Assembly (NCBI GenBank): GCA_947685225.1
Contig: CANTUV010000033.1
Coordinates: 57,575,001-57,639,000, forward strand
Length of the DNA stretch: 64,000 nt
Direction: 5' to 3'
Origin: Garcia nutans
Taxonomy: Eukaryota; Streptophyta; Magnoliopsida; Malpighiales; Euphorbiaceae
Below, in pieces: positions 25,801 through 35,852 of the stretch (its first letter is position 1; each line of letters starts with the position of its first letter). The notes under the pieces were generated by a model. It did no database searches and was not told where the DNA came from. It worked only from the letters and a program-made list of their open reading frames with translations. Position numbers and translations under genes: made by a program.

Positions 25801-28800
25801 GCTGATTATTCTAACATGATCCTGGATGGTGGATTTCATCCATGTTTGTTAGGAGGATTCAATGTTGCCTTTTCTGCTATTAATATTCCTGCACAATTTC
25901 AATTCAGTACTGAAATTGCTTTATGCCAACTTCTAACTCATGAATCAAGATTGATAATTAATCGTATCACAAATAGATGTCTTGCTCTTTCAAGCACCCT
26001 GCCACTCTTTTTCAGATATACATGCAGAGATTGCTGGAGCAAGATATGAATACTGGTCATCCTTTGCGCCTCTTCCAGTTGAAACTGTATTATCTGCTGG
26101 ACAGCGAGCAAAAGAGGAGAATGTACCAGGTATAAGGCTTTTTGTTTGCTTTTTCCGTGATTTTGATTTGGTTTTAGATGCGCTTCTATCTCATGTCTTG
26201 AATGTGTTCTATTAGACTATTACTTGTGTCTGAATATTTACTTTATGATCTAAAAGAGCTGGAATGCCTCTGTTTTATTCAATGCGTTTTGTTTACTCCA
26301 CCTGAAGCAGAAAATAATGATGCAAATGAAAGAGAGAGAGTTTTGTGGGAAACGAATGAACTTTCTGGGGATAGAAACATTGAGAGCATGCTTGCAGTTG
26401 AGAAAGGTCTGCGGGAACTGGCTTCATTAAAGGTTTTTGTCTTACCCTTCGAAACATTAGCGAGTTTTTCAACTGAATTTACATAATATTACCTGTTATC
26501 TCTTGGAAATCCTTTTGTATCAATAAGCGCATATATATGGTTCTGTCTGCTCTGACATTGTTGCTCTGTGCCTCTGCCTGATGGGGAATACACAAAAATG
26601 TTTTCAGATAACTGCTTTTCATTTTGACTACTGTTTCCTCAGTTATTTTGTTCCTCAGTCAGCTTCCATGGAGGTCAATGGTGTTTACTGAAACACAACA
26701 TCACGCTTTTAAATTGATATCTCATTTTACTAATGCTTTCCTTTCCTTCCCCTTCATTAAGAAAATATATGCAGTTAAGTTGTAATGTACCAGCTGTTAG
26801 AATTATAGAAATGAGGAAGAAACAGAGAGAAAGGGAAAGAATCAGGGGAAGAGAGAACAGAAATTATGGAGAAGAGAGAAAGGAGAGGAGAAGAGAGGAG
26901 AAAGCAAAATAGAGAAATAATCTGATATTTGATAATTGATAATCCATCGTAAGCATATGAACAACCTATATAATAAGGGGAATTGACTAACAAACAAAAG
27001 ATGATATCATCAAGTCAGAATTCATTATTCCTCACATTCTGAGCCTAATAACAAGAATTATTCCTTTGTCCTATTTGAGCTAATCATCAGCCATTCATCA
27101 CCTTCCTACCTGCCAACTCAGCTAATTCAATTCATTCTATTTTCTTTCTTCCTTCTCCTATATGTGACATAAGTTTCATAAATGGACTTATATGTGAATG
27201 CATCAAAATCTCCCTGGAATAGCTGGGCAAACAAACTTCACAGCTAATTGGAAAACCTTTTCCTTTGTCAAACCACATTCTGAATTGGTTTTAAACTTCT
27301 GTTCATAAAAATATAGAGTTTTAGGTGGAAAACAATGGAAGAATGTGTTAAATTATCACAACTCCAACTTGCAAACAAGTTTGGAAAACATGTAGCCGTG
27401 AATGACCATTACTTATTCTACCATTGGTAATTTAATCAAGGGAATAACTTGGCACATGTACAGATTTGAAGGAGTTATTTCTTCTAAGTTTTAGATAGCA
27501 GTTTTTTACTCAAACTTTTTCCATTTTCAATTTGAAGGTAGAAGATGCTGTAGCACTTGCCCTGGCTCAGCTACGACGCCCATCTTTGCTGAAAACAGGT
27601 GTGAATTAAAATATCTTTGTAAGATTTGCTGCTAATACTAAATCATCAGTGCCACATCCACAAAATAATTATAATTAGTGTTGTCTGGATGTTATTAATG
27701 CTAAATATTTTTCCTGGGCGGGATCCTTTCTGTGAACCATTACTATTTTATATTTTGTATCTAACATGAGATGTTGGTTATTTACCTAAGCCAGTGTATT
27801 TAATATGAAAGGCCTAATTCTGTCTAGTGACAATTGATTTAAGTTGCAGGTGCCGTGAATTCATATCTAAGATCTGCAATTTTTCATTTTGCTCTTTGCT
27901 CGTTATATCCAACGATGTACAACTAATAAGGCATTGGATATAGAGCCATTTGCCACTACAAAATTTATTTTTGATAAGCAATTAATTAGTGCATTACCAT
28001 TTAGCTCATTTTTCACAAAATCTTACCAAATTTTAGGACATCTCTTTGTTGAATGTCTTTTCAACTTGCTAGGAACTCTCTCATTTTACTTTTTCTCAAA
28101 AACAAATAATTCATTGCAAGGTGATGTTTAAATTTAATTTCCATAGTTATTCTTTTGATTGCTGATGAGTGGCTAACTCTGATTGCTTGATTTTTCTGGT
28201 GTTTGGGTTTCTGATGGTTGAAGATGAAGTGAAGCTACCTGCTGAAGGACAGTTTGAAGCATTTGGTAAGTTTGCTGTTCAACTCACTATTATATATAGT
28301 TCTTTTAGCACAATATAGTAGCCTTGTATATTGAGGGATAGATTGTATTGTAATATGTAAGAAAAACTTCTGCTTCAAGGCCCGATAACAAGAACACTGA
28401 TTTCCTGTGCCTATGCCTTCTATTTCTCTGTACTTTCCATTTGATTTTATGAACTCCATTTCTTACAATGCAGTAATGTTGGATTTATCTTTTTGGTAAT
28501 ATTTATGTTGGTTTAATCATTTAAAAGAAATTGATTTGCTTTCAGAATTGAGCCAAGAGGAGTCTGAAGATGTGCGTTTTAAGCAGGTAAAATAACATTT
28601 TCAATGTGAAACTTGATCTTTAACTTGATATCATTGGCCTAATAAGTAATTGTTGAGCCTTTACCCAATAAAGCTGGTCAACACTTGAGAGCAGAACTTC
28701 AAATCTAGTCGGTTAAATTCTTCTGTTTCTTTGTCTTTTAATACCCATATAGGCTTGGCTAACATATTTCTGGAGGAGAGCAAAAAGCCATGGAGTCGAG

Positions 28801-29205
28801 CAGGACATAGCAGAAGAGCGTTTGCAGTTCTGGATCAACCACAGCAATCGGTGTTCCTCATCACATGATGCAGTTGATGGTAATCTATCTCTCCCAACTA
28901 TGATATCATATGATCATGTGCATTAGCTAATTGCCAAAGCAAGAAAACAGAGTTAGAAACATTATTACCCTGCAGGCAGGATATATATTGAATAGCAAAG
29001 AATTTTGTTTTTCGATCTTTGAAAAGGTGACTTATAATTGAGTTTGAGTTTTGATTTGTTTGGTGATACTTCACTTCCTTAAACAGTTGAGAGGGGGCTA
29101 CTGGAGCTCAAGAAGTTAGGCATGGAGAACCAGCTATGGCAAGCGTCTCGCAGAGGTCTAGAAACTGATTCCAGTTCCAAAACAGTTTCTGATTCTGACT
29201 TTTGA
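19804..29205 (+). CDS. SCD2: SCD2-like coiled-coil protein (stomatal cytokinesis-defective 2 family)
   Basis: Eighteen exons, 665 residues: 19804-20106, 20570-20734, 21028-21431, 22204-22279, 22520-22561, 22882-22944, 23775-23824, 23958-23985, 24974-25042, 25162-25272, 25382-25442, 26016-26129, 26311-26432, 27538-27598, 28224-28265, 28546-28586, 28753-28879, 29087-29205. Start: ATG follows a splice acceptor at 19801, so the 5'UTR is split. The N-terminal third is Ser/Pro/Arg-rich and disordered with an acidic 'DDEDEDDELSFDY' patch and repeated 'GR(A)GGK/R' blocks. A coiled coil follows ('DMLQEENDSLIEK', 'AEERYEEAEARARLLEK'), then the conserved C-terminus with 'RCWLARYW', 'YEYWSSFAPLPVE' and 'FWRRAKSHGVEQDIAEERL'. 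In Arabidopsis, SCD2 works with the DENN protein SCD1 and the exocyst in vesicle traffic during cytokinesis. Intron 7 uses a GC donor, and intron 3 carries a duplicated acceptor region. Confidence 0.9.
21962..22199. repeat. 119-bp tandem duplication spanning a 3' splice region
   Basis: Units 21962-22080 and 22081-22199 are near-identical; both contain 'gttggaggcaattctgaaga' and 'aatgcaattcgtgcattcaa'. Each copy is followed by GCAG or CAG, so the polypyrimidine tract and acceptor of intron 3 have been duplicated. The frame-preserving acceptor is the downstream one, with exon 4 starting at 22204. Confidence 0.9.
26795..27170. repeat. Possible solo LTR in intron 13 of the SCD2-like gene
   Basis: The segment begins TGTTAGAATTATAG, has a long purine (A/G) tract and a TATA-like 'cctatataataagggg', and ends TATATGTGACA, as LTRs with TG...CA ends do. 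No target duplication was found, so this remains tentative. Confidence 0.35.
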
Positions 29206-29480
29206 TTAATTAGTGATCAAATTCATAAGGTCAGACAAAGTTTTGTAAAGTTTTTGTTGAAGGTCATTATTCCAGTTTGTTGAGAGAGCTTTTGTGTAAT
29301 CGGAGACAGGAGAGTTATAAATTAACTTTTTGTTTTGACCTAAGATGAAAATAGAAATAGAAATAGATTTTCAAATTTAGTTTCTATTTCTAATAATTAG
29401 GCACTTAACACATTTATTTTCTACCATTAAATTTTCAAATTCATTTTCTAAACAATTTATTATTTAAACACATTTACAAC
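29206..29480 (+). other. Probable 3'UTR of the SCD2-like gene
   Basis: Non-coding sequence after the stop codon, ending where the TRIM element begins. No canonical AATAAA was obvious near the start. Confidence 0.45.
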
Positions 29481-30268
29481 TGTTGGAATGTGGCAGTCCA
29501 CATCCACATCAGGCAGAAACAAAGAAAAGAAACAAAATATAATTAGTGGCTTGGAAGGACAAAGAGGTTTAAGCCATTTTGTTATATATAGAGTTCATCT
29601 TGATAAAAAAAAACCCAATTATTGAAAGATTCCAATGGGCATAAAGATGTAACATTCTAAAAAATCTTACAATCTTGAATCGGGTCCAATAAAAAATCCA
29701 ACGTAGTATCAGAGTCAATACAGTTTAGTGGCCCAACGATCTAAGATCCATTATGATAAAGATTCATTAAAAATCAATAGGGGGCACACATGGTGTATTT
29801 GGACTTAAAAAAATGAAGACATTGTAACCTCAGACCTGAAGCTTGAAAAAAAAAAGTTTAATGAGAAAGATTCAGATAATAATCTATGGTCTCTGAAATT
29901 TTACTTTAAAAAAATAAGTCTAAACAAAAAAAATATAGGAGAGATCTGCAAATTATAATCTCTGAGACTCAAAAAAAAAAAAATACAAACTCAAAATAAT
30001 TAAAGAAAAACCATAACTGAATCACACCAGCTAAACTTGAGAGGAAGTATTTAAATGTGGGCAATCTCACATTAGGCAAAAATCAAGAAACAAAGCAAAA
30101 TATAATTAGAGGCTCTAGAATGACAAAAAAAACTTAGGTCATTTTGTCATATATAGAGCCCATCTTATGAGAAGAAGTCTAATTATTGAAGGAGCTTAAT
30201 GTGCATAAAAAATCTAATACTCTAAAAAATCTTACAATCTTGGACGGGCCTAATAAAAATTCTTACCA
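29481..30268 (+). mobile_element. TRIM element (miniature LTR retrotransposon)
   Basis: Two related direct repeats of about 220 bp, 29481-29702 and about 30048-30268, share blocks such as 'acaaaatataattag', 'tcatatatagagcc' and 'aaaaaatcttacaatctt'. Directly after the first repeat is 'gtagtatcagagtc' (29703-29716), a decayed copy of the TGGTATCAGAGC primer-binding site complementary to initiator tRNA-Met. A purine tract 'gagaggaag' precedes the second repeat. The 345-bp interior has no coding capacity. The LTRs have diverged clearly, so the insertion is not recent. Confidence 0.72.
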
Positions 30269-30284
30269 CTAATATCTTAATGAG

Positions 30285-31185
30285 AACTTTGCATAAATAC
30301 CAAAAAGCTAACTTTCTATTTCAAAAATACTATAAAAATTAAAAATATCTACACTTTTATAAAAAATTAATACAAAATTTTAAAAATACCTCATTCCTCA
30401 CTAAAATAATTTTTTTTTCAAAAATACATCTTCCCTCATTACAATTAATATTTTACTTCAAGTTTTATTTTTTTTAAACTTCACTATTAAATAAAAATAT
30501 TATAATAAAATAATAAAAAATAATATTTTAAATTATTTTTTATCATATAAAAATCATAATTTTTTACCAAAGGCAAACTTTTAATTTTAATTATAAAAAA
30601 TAAAAAACACTCAAAAAATTTTAAAAAGTAAAATATACAAAAATATATTAATAAAAAATTATTAAATTTATTTTTAAATAAATTTTACATATCATACATA
30701 TAAAAAATAAAAAATACATACAATTTCATTATGTAGATGTGTTATAGATATTGTATTTATGTTATATTTTTATTATTTAAATTGTGTATATTTTATGTAA
30801 AAATTATTGAATATTGTATGGATATTGTGTGAATGTTGTGTGGATATTGTAAGAATTAAAAATTAAAAAATTAAATAAATATTAAAAATATTATATTAAT
30901 ATGTTGTTAATGTATTGTAAATGTTGTATAAGTAGTTTGTATTGTTAAGTGTATATTTAATATATATTATATATATATTGTGTATATATATTTTTTAGTA
31001 TATTGAAAATATAATAATAAAAAAATTTTAAATAAAAAAATATGAATAAAATAAATTACAAAAAATGAAAATTAAAAAATACAAAATTAAAAAAAAAGTG
31101 TCTAAAAGTAAAAATGAAAAAAAAAAGGCCTCCGGTGTTTTCAAAAACGGAAAACTTCCATGTATAGCGTAATTATATCTATTTA
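30285..31185 (+). repeat. AT-rich dispersed repeat family 1, copy 1
   Basis: About 0.9 kb that matches 46408-47345 in reverse orientation. Shared blocks include 'actaaaataatttttttt', 'cactattaaataaaaatatt', 'atcatataaaaatcataa' and, near the far end, 'ggcctccg'. There is no coding capacity and no clear inverted ends. It is a non-autonomous repeat of unknown class. Confidence 0.7.
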
Positions 31186-32590
31186 AATTTTGTATAAAAT
31201 TTGTTGCATAAAAGGAAATTATTGTATTCATGCATATGCATGTAAATAGGGCAAAGATTGGGGGAGAGACTAGAAAACCGATTATATAGCACAAACTTAT
31301 TAATTATAAAATTAACAATTTAAATAATCCATTGTAGAAGAAAACAAGATCTAAATTATAAATCTTGATTTTTGTTTTTATTTTTTGATTTGATATATAA
31401 AAAAAATAATTTATTTTTCTAGTGGCATGCCAAGCACGTGGCTGGTTTGGTGGGCGGGCGGTGGCATGAGGCATCTTTAATTTGACTGCTTGTCGATAAA
31501 TTATCAAATAGGATTTAGAAAAATTTATCCCTAAAGAAAATAAAATATTGCTATTAGTATCTATCCCATAATTTAAGCAAATATAGCTATTTATGCTACA
31601 CTGAAATAATAAATATACTCGTTGTTTTTATTTTTTATTTTTTTTAAAGTGAATTTTGTTTATATTTTTTTAAAGAAAAATCAAATTTATTTTTTTTTTT
31701 GAAAATAAGACCAAATTCTTTAACATAAATCGTTCACTAATACATTATTGATTGATGAAAATCTCTAATGCAATAATAATTTAAAAAATTAAAATAATAA
31801 ATTATAATAAATATAAAAATAAAAAAAATATTTTTAAAAAAGAGAGAAAAAAATTAAGAATTAGGAATATAATATTATTAATTGAATATAAATAAGAAAA
31901 TGATTAGTATAATTTTTATAGGATATTATCATTTAAATTCAAATAAGTAAATTGTGTAATTATTTTATTATTTTTTAATATTATTTTTATTTTTTACATA
32001 TTTTTTTACTTTTTAATTTTAATTTTAACTGTTATAATATATTTTAAATATTTTTATGTAATTAAATTACTAAAAATATTTTATAAAAAAAATTAAAATA
32101 TTTATATTTTCAAAACAAGGCCTTTTTTTAATTTAGTATTATAAATTAATCGTGCATTAGAAATCAGAAACTAGAAATAAATTGTTGAAGCTGTACCCAC
32201 TTTAATTATAGTTTTAAAGAAACAATTTAGAAAAAAATAATTTCAAACTCAATATCAAATGAATAAATTAATACTGATTTTTTATTTAAAAACACAGTAA
32301 CGTCTTAATAATACTAATGTAAATTAATTTAAGAAAATTATTTATCTACCATTTTCGGTAATATTTTCTTCAATAGTCAATAGAGGGACTTTGGGATTGG
32401 ATCAACCGTTGGGCCCAAATAAGCCCAAGCTCATGTGCATCTATCGGACGTTAAATTTATTAATTTACCTTACATTTTAAAATTACCATTTTGTCGTTAC
32501 AGGCAGCGGGCAGGTAAGGATAAAAAAGGGAAACTACTAGAAATTACCAAAACAATTTATGTTGTTTTTATTTTTTTTATAAATATAAAT
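31186..32590. other. AT-rich intergenic DNA upstream of the SOD gene
   Basis: No gene seen. The proximal part holds 'gggcccaaataagccca' (about 32411-32427), two GCCCA/TGGGC-type elements often found in plant housekeeping promoters. Confidence 0.5.
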
Positions 32591-32603
32591 CACAATTTTC
32601 TTT

Positions 32604-32611
32604 CTATATAA
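32604..32611 (+). promoter_or_regulatory. Probable TATA box of the Cu/Zn SOD gene
   Basis: CTATATAAC sits about 85 bp before the predicted miR398 site in the first untranslated exon and about 100 bp before that exon's donor. The position fits a start of transcription near 32635. Confidence 0.4.
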
Positions 32612-32689
32612 CTGTAAAAGAGCCACGTTTTCTGTAACTTTCGGCTAGAACAGCTACTCTCTCACAGAATCTCTCCATTTTATCTGTTT

Positions 32690-33822
32690 AAGGGGTGTTC
32701 TGAGGTAAAAGCATGAATTCTCTCTGTCTAGGGTTTTAACAGTTTTGTGTTGGTGCTTTGGTTCTTTTCTATTATTTGATTTTGGTACACATTGATAGTT
32801 TGGATCATTTAATTTTTTTTTTGGTTGAATCATTTGTTTGATTTTTCAGTTTTGTTTCTAATTTCTCAAAGATCAGCCAAGTTTTGGATCATATGGTTTT
32901 GATCTTTGTATTCTTTATAATGATCTTTTTTTTTGTTGCTATATTAGAGCTTATGTGTTATTATCAGTGTGTTCTATTTGTTTGACTGTTAAATCTGTAA
33001 TCGGACATGATGTTTTTGCTTTGTTTGCCTCTGATTATATGGGCTTTTGGCAGATCTGTCAGTTGTTTCTCTAAAAAAAATCTAGATGTTTATGACTTTA
33101 AATGTTTTCTTATTTTTGTGGTTTATTTTATGAAAAAATTTATTAGTCAGTTGGGGATAAGGATGATGTGACTTTTTGATAGACTTGCTTCTGATTTCAT
33201 AAGCAACTTTGCTTGATTCTGGCTCCGCAGAATCTAAGAAAACTGGATTTTAAAGCAAAGTCAACTTTGCTTGAATCTGGCTCCCCAGAATCTAAGAAAA
33301 CTGGATTTTAAAGTAAAGTTCATCGATTTCCATAGTGAAAGTTTAAGTGTAGCATGCTTCCTTTTTGGTAAATTTTCTGCAAATTGTAGGTGGGTTATGT
33401 TATGATCATTGTTGCTCAGCACAGACTTGAATAATGCTATTTGAAGCCTATTTTATTTTCTTAGGGGACTGTAAAATTTATGTTTTTAGGATTGAAATAG
33501 TGTAATGGTTTCTGAATTTGTGTTGTAGGTTTCAGTGTCAAATGCTTTTTAGTGTTTTTTTTTTAAAATGGGAATGATTGCTATTTTCATTTGTACTTTT
33601 ATGATGTCTAACTTCTTATCAGCTTCATCTTTATCCTGTGTAGTTTTGCTCTCTAACCAAGTCAGGATAGTAATTGGAGAGCAATAGAATGCTGTGGCTT
33701 CTTTCATCTTTTCTCCCTTATCATTTTAAAACTGTTATGCTTATAGATATGCTTTTGAATCTTTTTTACTTATGGAATTGCTCGTGTGCAGCATTTTAAC
33801 TTTTATCTTTTTTTAGATCACA
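32690..33822 (+). promoter_or_regulatory. Split miR398 target site across the SOD 5'UTR intron
   Basis: The untranslated exon ends AAGGGGTGTTCTGAG at 32704, followed by a GTAAAA donor. The next exon starts ATCACA at 33817, just after TTTTTAG. Joined by splicing, these 15 and 6 bases form a 21-nt stretch that pairs with miR398 with only a few mismatches, ending 5 nt before the start codon. miR398 regulation of plant Cu/Zn SOD mRNAs under copper limitation is well established; the split site here is inferred from sequence. Confidence 0.7.
33204..33319. repeat. 58-bp tandem duplication in the SOD 5'UTR intron
   Basis: Units 33204-33261 and 33262-33319 differ at only a few positions; both contain 'agaatctaagaaaactgg'. 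No function is evident. Confidence 0.9.
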
Positions 33823-33827
33823 GAACC

Positions 33828-35371
33828 ATGGTGAAGGCTGTTGCCGTTCTTAACAGCAGCGAGGGTGTTAAAGGGACTATCTTCTTTACCCAGGAAGGAA
33901 ATGGTATTTCAATACCGTTTGTTGATTTTGCCTGTAATTTGTATTTGCTAATTTCCTTTATGGATGGCCATCTTCAATTCATTTTTCCCCAGGTCCAACT
34001 ACTGTGACTGGAAGTGTTTCTGGCCTCAAGCCAGGGCTTCATGGCTTCCATGTTCATGCTCTTGGAGATACAACAAATGGTTGCATGTCAACTGGTATTG
34101 TTAACTGGCTGGAAAATTTTCTTCTTTTCATGATGAAGTGGTTGGCTAAGGACCATATTTTCTGCTCACACAATTATGTGAAAATCTCCTCCTTGCACAA
34201 TCTTTGGTGATGTAATTTGCAGGACCACATTTTAACCCTGGTGGCAAAGAGCATGGTGCCCCTGAGGATGAGAATCGTCATGCTGGTGATCTGGGAAATG
34301 TCAATGCTGGTGATGATGGTATGCCATTGTTGTGCTATTTTATTGTAGTTTTTCTTCTAAACCTGTTTGTCAAAATGCTATTGTTACAAAGGATTTTCTT
34401 TGTTTTCTTTCTTTCCACCTCATATAATGTTTTGTTAGCCATTGATACTTAATGGATCACTGACATTTCTGTTTATTGTGTGGTCCAGGTACTGTTAGTT
34501 TCACAATTGTTGACAAGCACATCCCTCTCACTGGCTCACATTCCATCGTGGGAAGGGCTGTTGTTGTTCATTCGGATCCTGATGATCTTGGCAGGGGTAA
34601 TTTTTAGTTCTCCTGCTTTTGAACCTTTTTTCCAAGTCTTATTTAATTGCTGATTTATATTATTGGTGATGATCTGAGTGAGTCGTAATAATGCCTTATA
34701 GTCAGTATTAAATTGTATTAAATTTTGAGTTATATGGCTTTTTATTCAATGCCATTTTGTTAGTTAAATTCATTCACTAAAGAAAAATAAGGTTTGGGGG
34801 GTTTTGCATCAAGATTTTTGTCCTTTTTCTAGGGGGGGCCTGAATTTATGCCAGCGCGGAGGAGTTGTCTGTGGGTTGTTAACGTTTCTTATCATATAGT
34901 TGTGTTAGTGGTGGAGCGAAATTCTTGCCGTGATTTCTTGCCATGGCATACGCTACTTTACAATGACTGTTTGTTGCCAAATTGCACTGAAAAGACTCCT
35001 CATTTCGTCTTCTTCTACTTTGACTTCTATTGCTTGATCAAAGCGAGAAACAGATTTATCTCATTGCATTTTTATTTTGATATCCAGGGGGACATGAACT
35101 TAGCAAAACCACTGGAAATGCTGGTGGCAGAGTAGCATGTGGTAAGTGGTACACTTTTTTGGCCGCATAAAAAATTTATTTTATCGAATTGAACTATGTT
35201 ATATGATTTTAAGCTATTATGTCAACTTTGTTCTTGAGAGGTCAGTAATTCACCATAGCTGGAAAAATGGACATGCATTTTTCATGAATGTAGCTCATGC
35301 CCATCATGCATGATATGGCCTGATTTCTATTTTTTAATCATTATGCAGGCGTTATTGGTTTGCAAGGATAG
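33828..35371 (+). CDS. CSD1: Cu/Zn superoxide dismutase, cytosolic
   Basis: Six coding exons: 33828-33903, 33993-34094, 34223-34318, 34489-34596, 35088-35141 and 35349-35371, giving 152 residues, the standard length for cytosolic plant enzymes with no transit peptide. It converts superoxide to oxygen and hydrogen peroxide. All metal ligands are present: copper by His45, His47, His62 and His119; zinc by His62, His70, His79 and Asp82. The disulfide pair is Cys56/Cys145 and the active-site arginine is Arg142. Signature blocks include 'GFHVHALGDTTNGC' and 'GNAGGRVACGVIGLQG'. The last two exons are short, as usual in the family. A 1.1-kb intron splits the 5'UTR, and the miR398 site is formed at that junction. 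Identity is certain. Confidence 0.97.
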
Positions 35372-35852
35372 ACTGTTTCACCAACATGCATAATAAAACA
35401 AGGCAACTGAGATATGTATTAACCGGATAGCTCTAGAAGAATTACCAGACAGGAACTCGTTTTAAATAAAAGAACAAACTGTATTGTACTTTTGGCTGGT
35501 TTGGTTTCTGGTCTAAATTGGTGTATGCCTTGTTTGATGTGTAAAAGTAAGCCTTTTTCCCTATCATTTGGCTCTTTTTTTTTTGTGGGGGGCGGGCGGG
35601 TTCAAATTGTATGCTTGGAGTTTGTTTTGCTTGATTTATGAATTTGACCACGCCAAAATTCGAAAGTAGGTAGAAAAAGGCCATTAAAAGCTTGCTATAG
35701 GTAAAAACAATAAACAGCCGTTGAGAAGTGAAAAACATGTTTTCCCATGAGCGCTATACTAACTCTTAATAAGTGAATCAAGTAAAATTCTGTAGACTAT
35801 AGGCTATAGATGCGTGCTTAAAACTTTAAAGGAATTATTTCCATCTAAATTG
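35372..35852. other. SOD 3' flank
   Basis: 3'UTR and short intergenic sequence with a G-rich patch near 35584-35601. No other gene seen. It ends in the AATTG target duplication (35848-35852) of the LTR element. Confidence 0.55.

Noticed and set aside
31028..31507. Minus-strand Phe-rich open frames at 31028-31294 and 31304-31507
   Set aside because: They arise from A/T runs in a dispersed repeat and its flank; no coding features.
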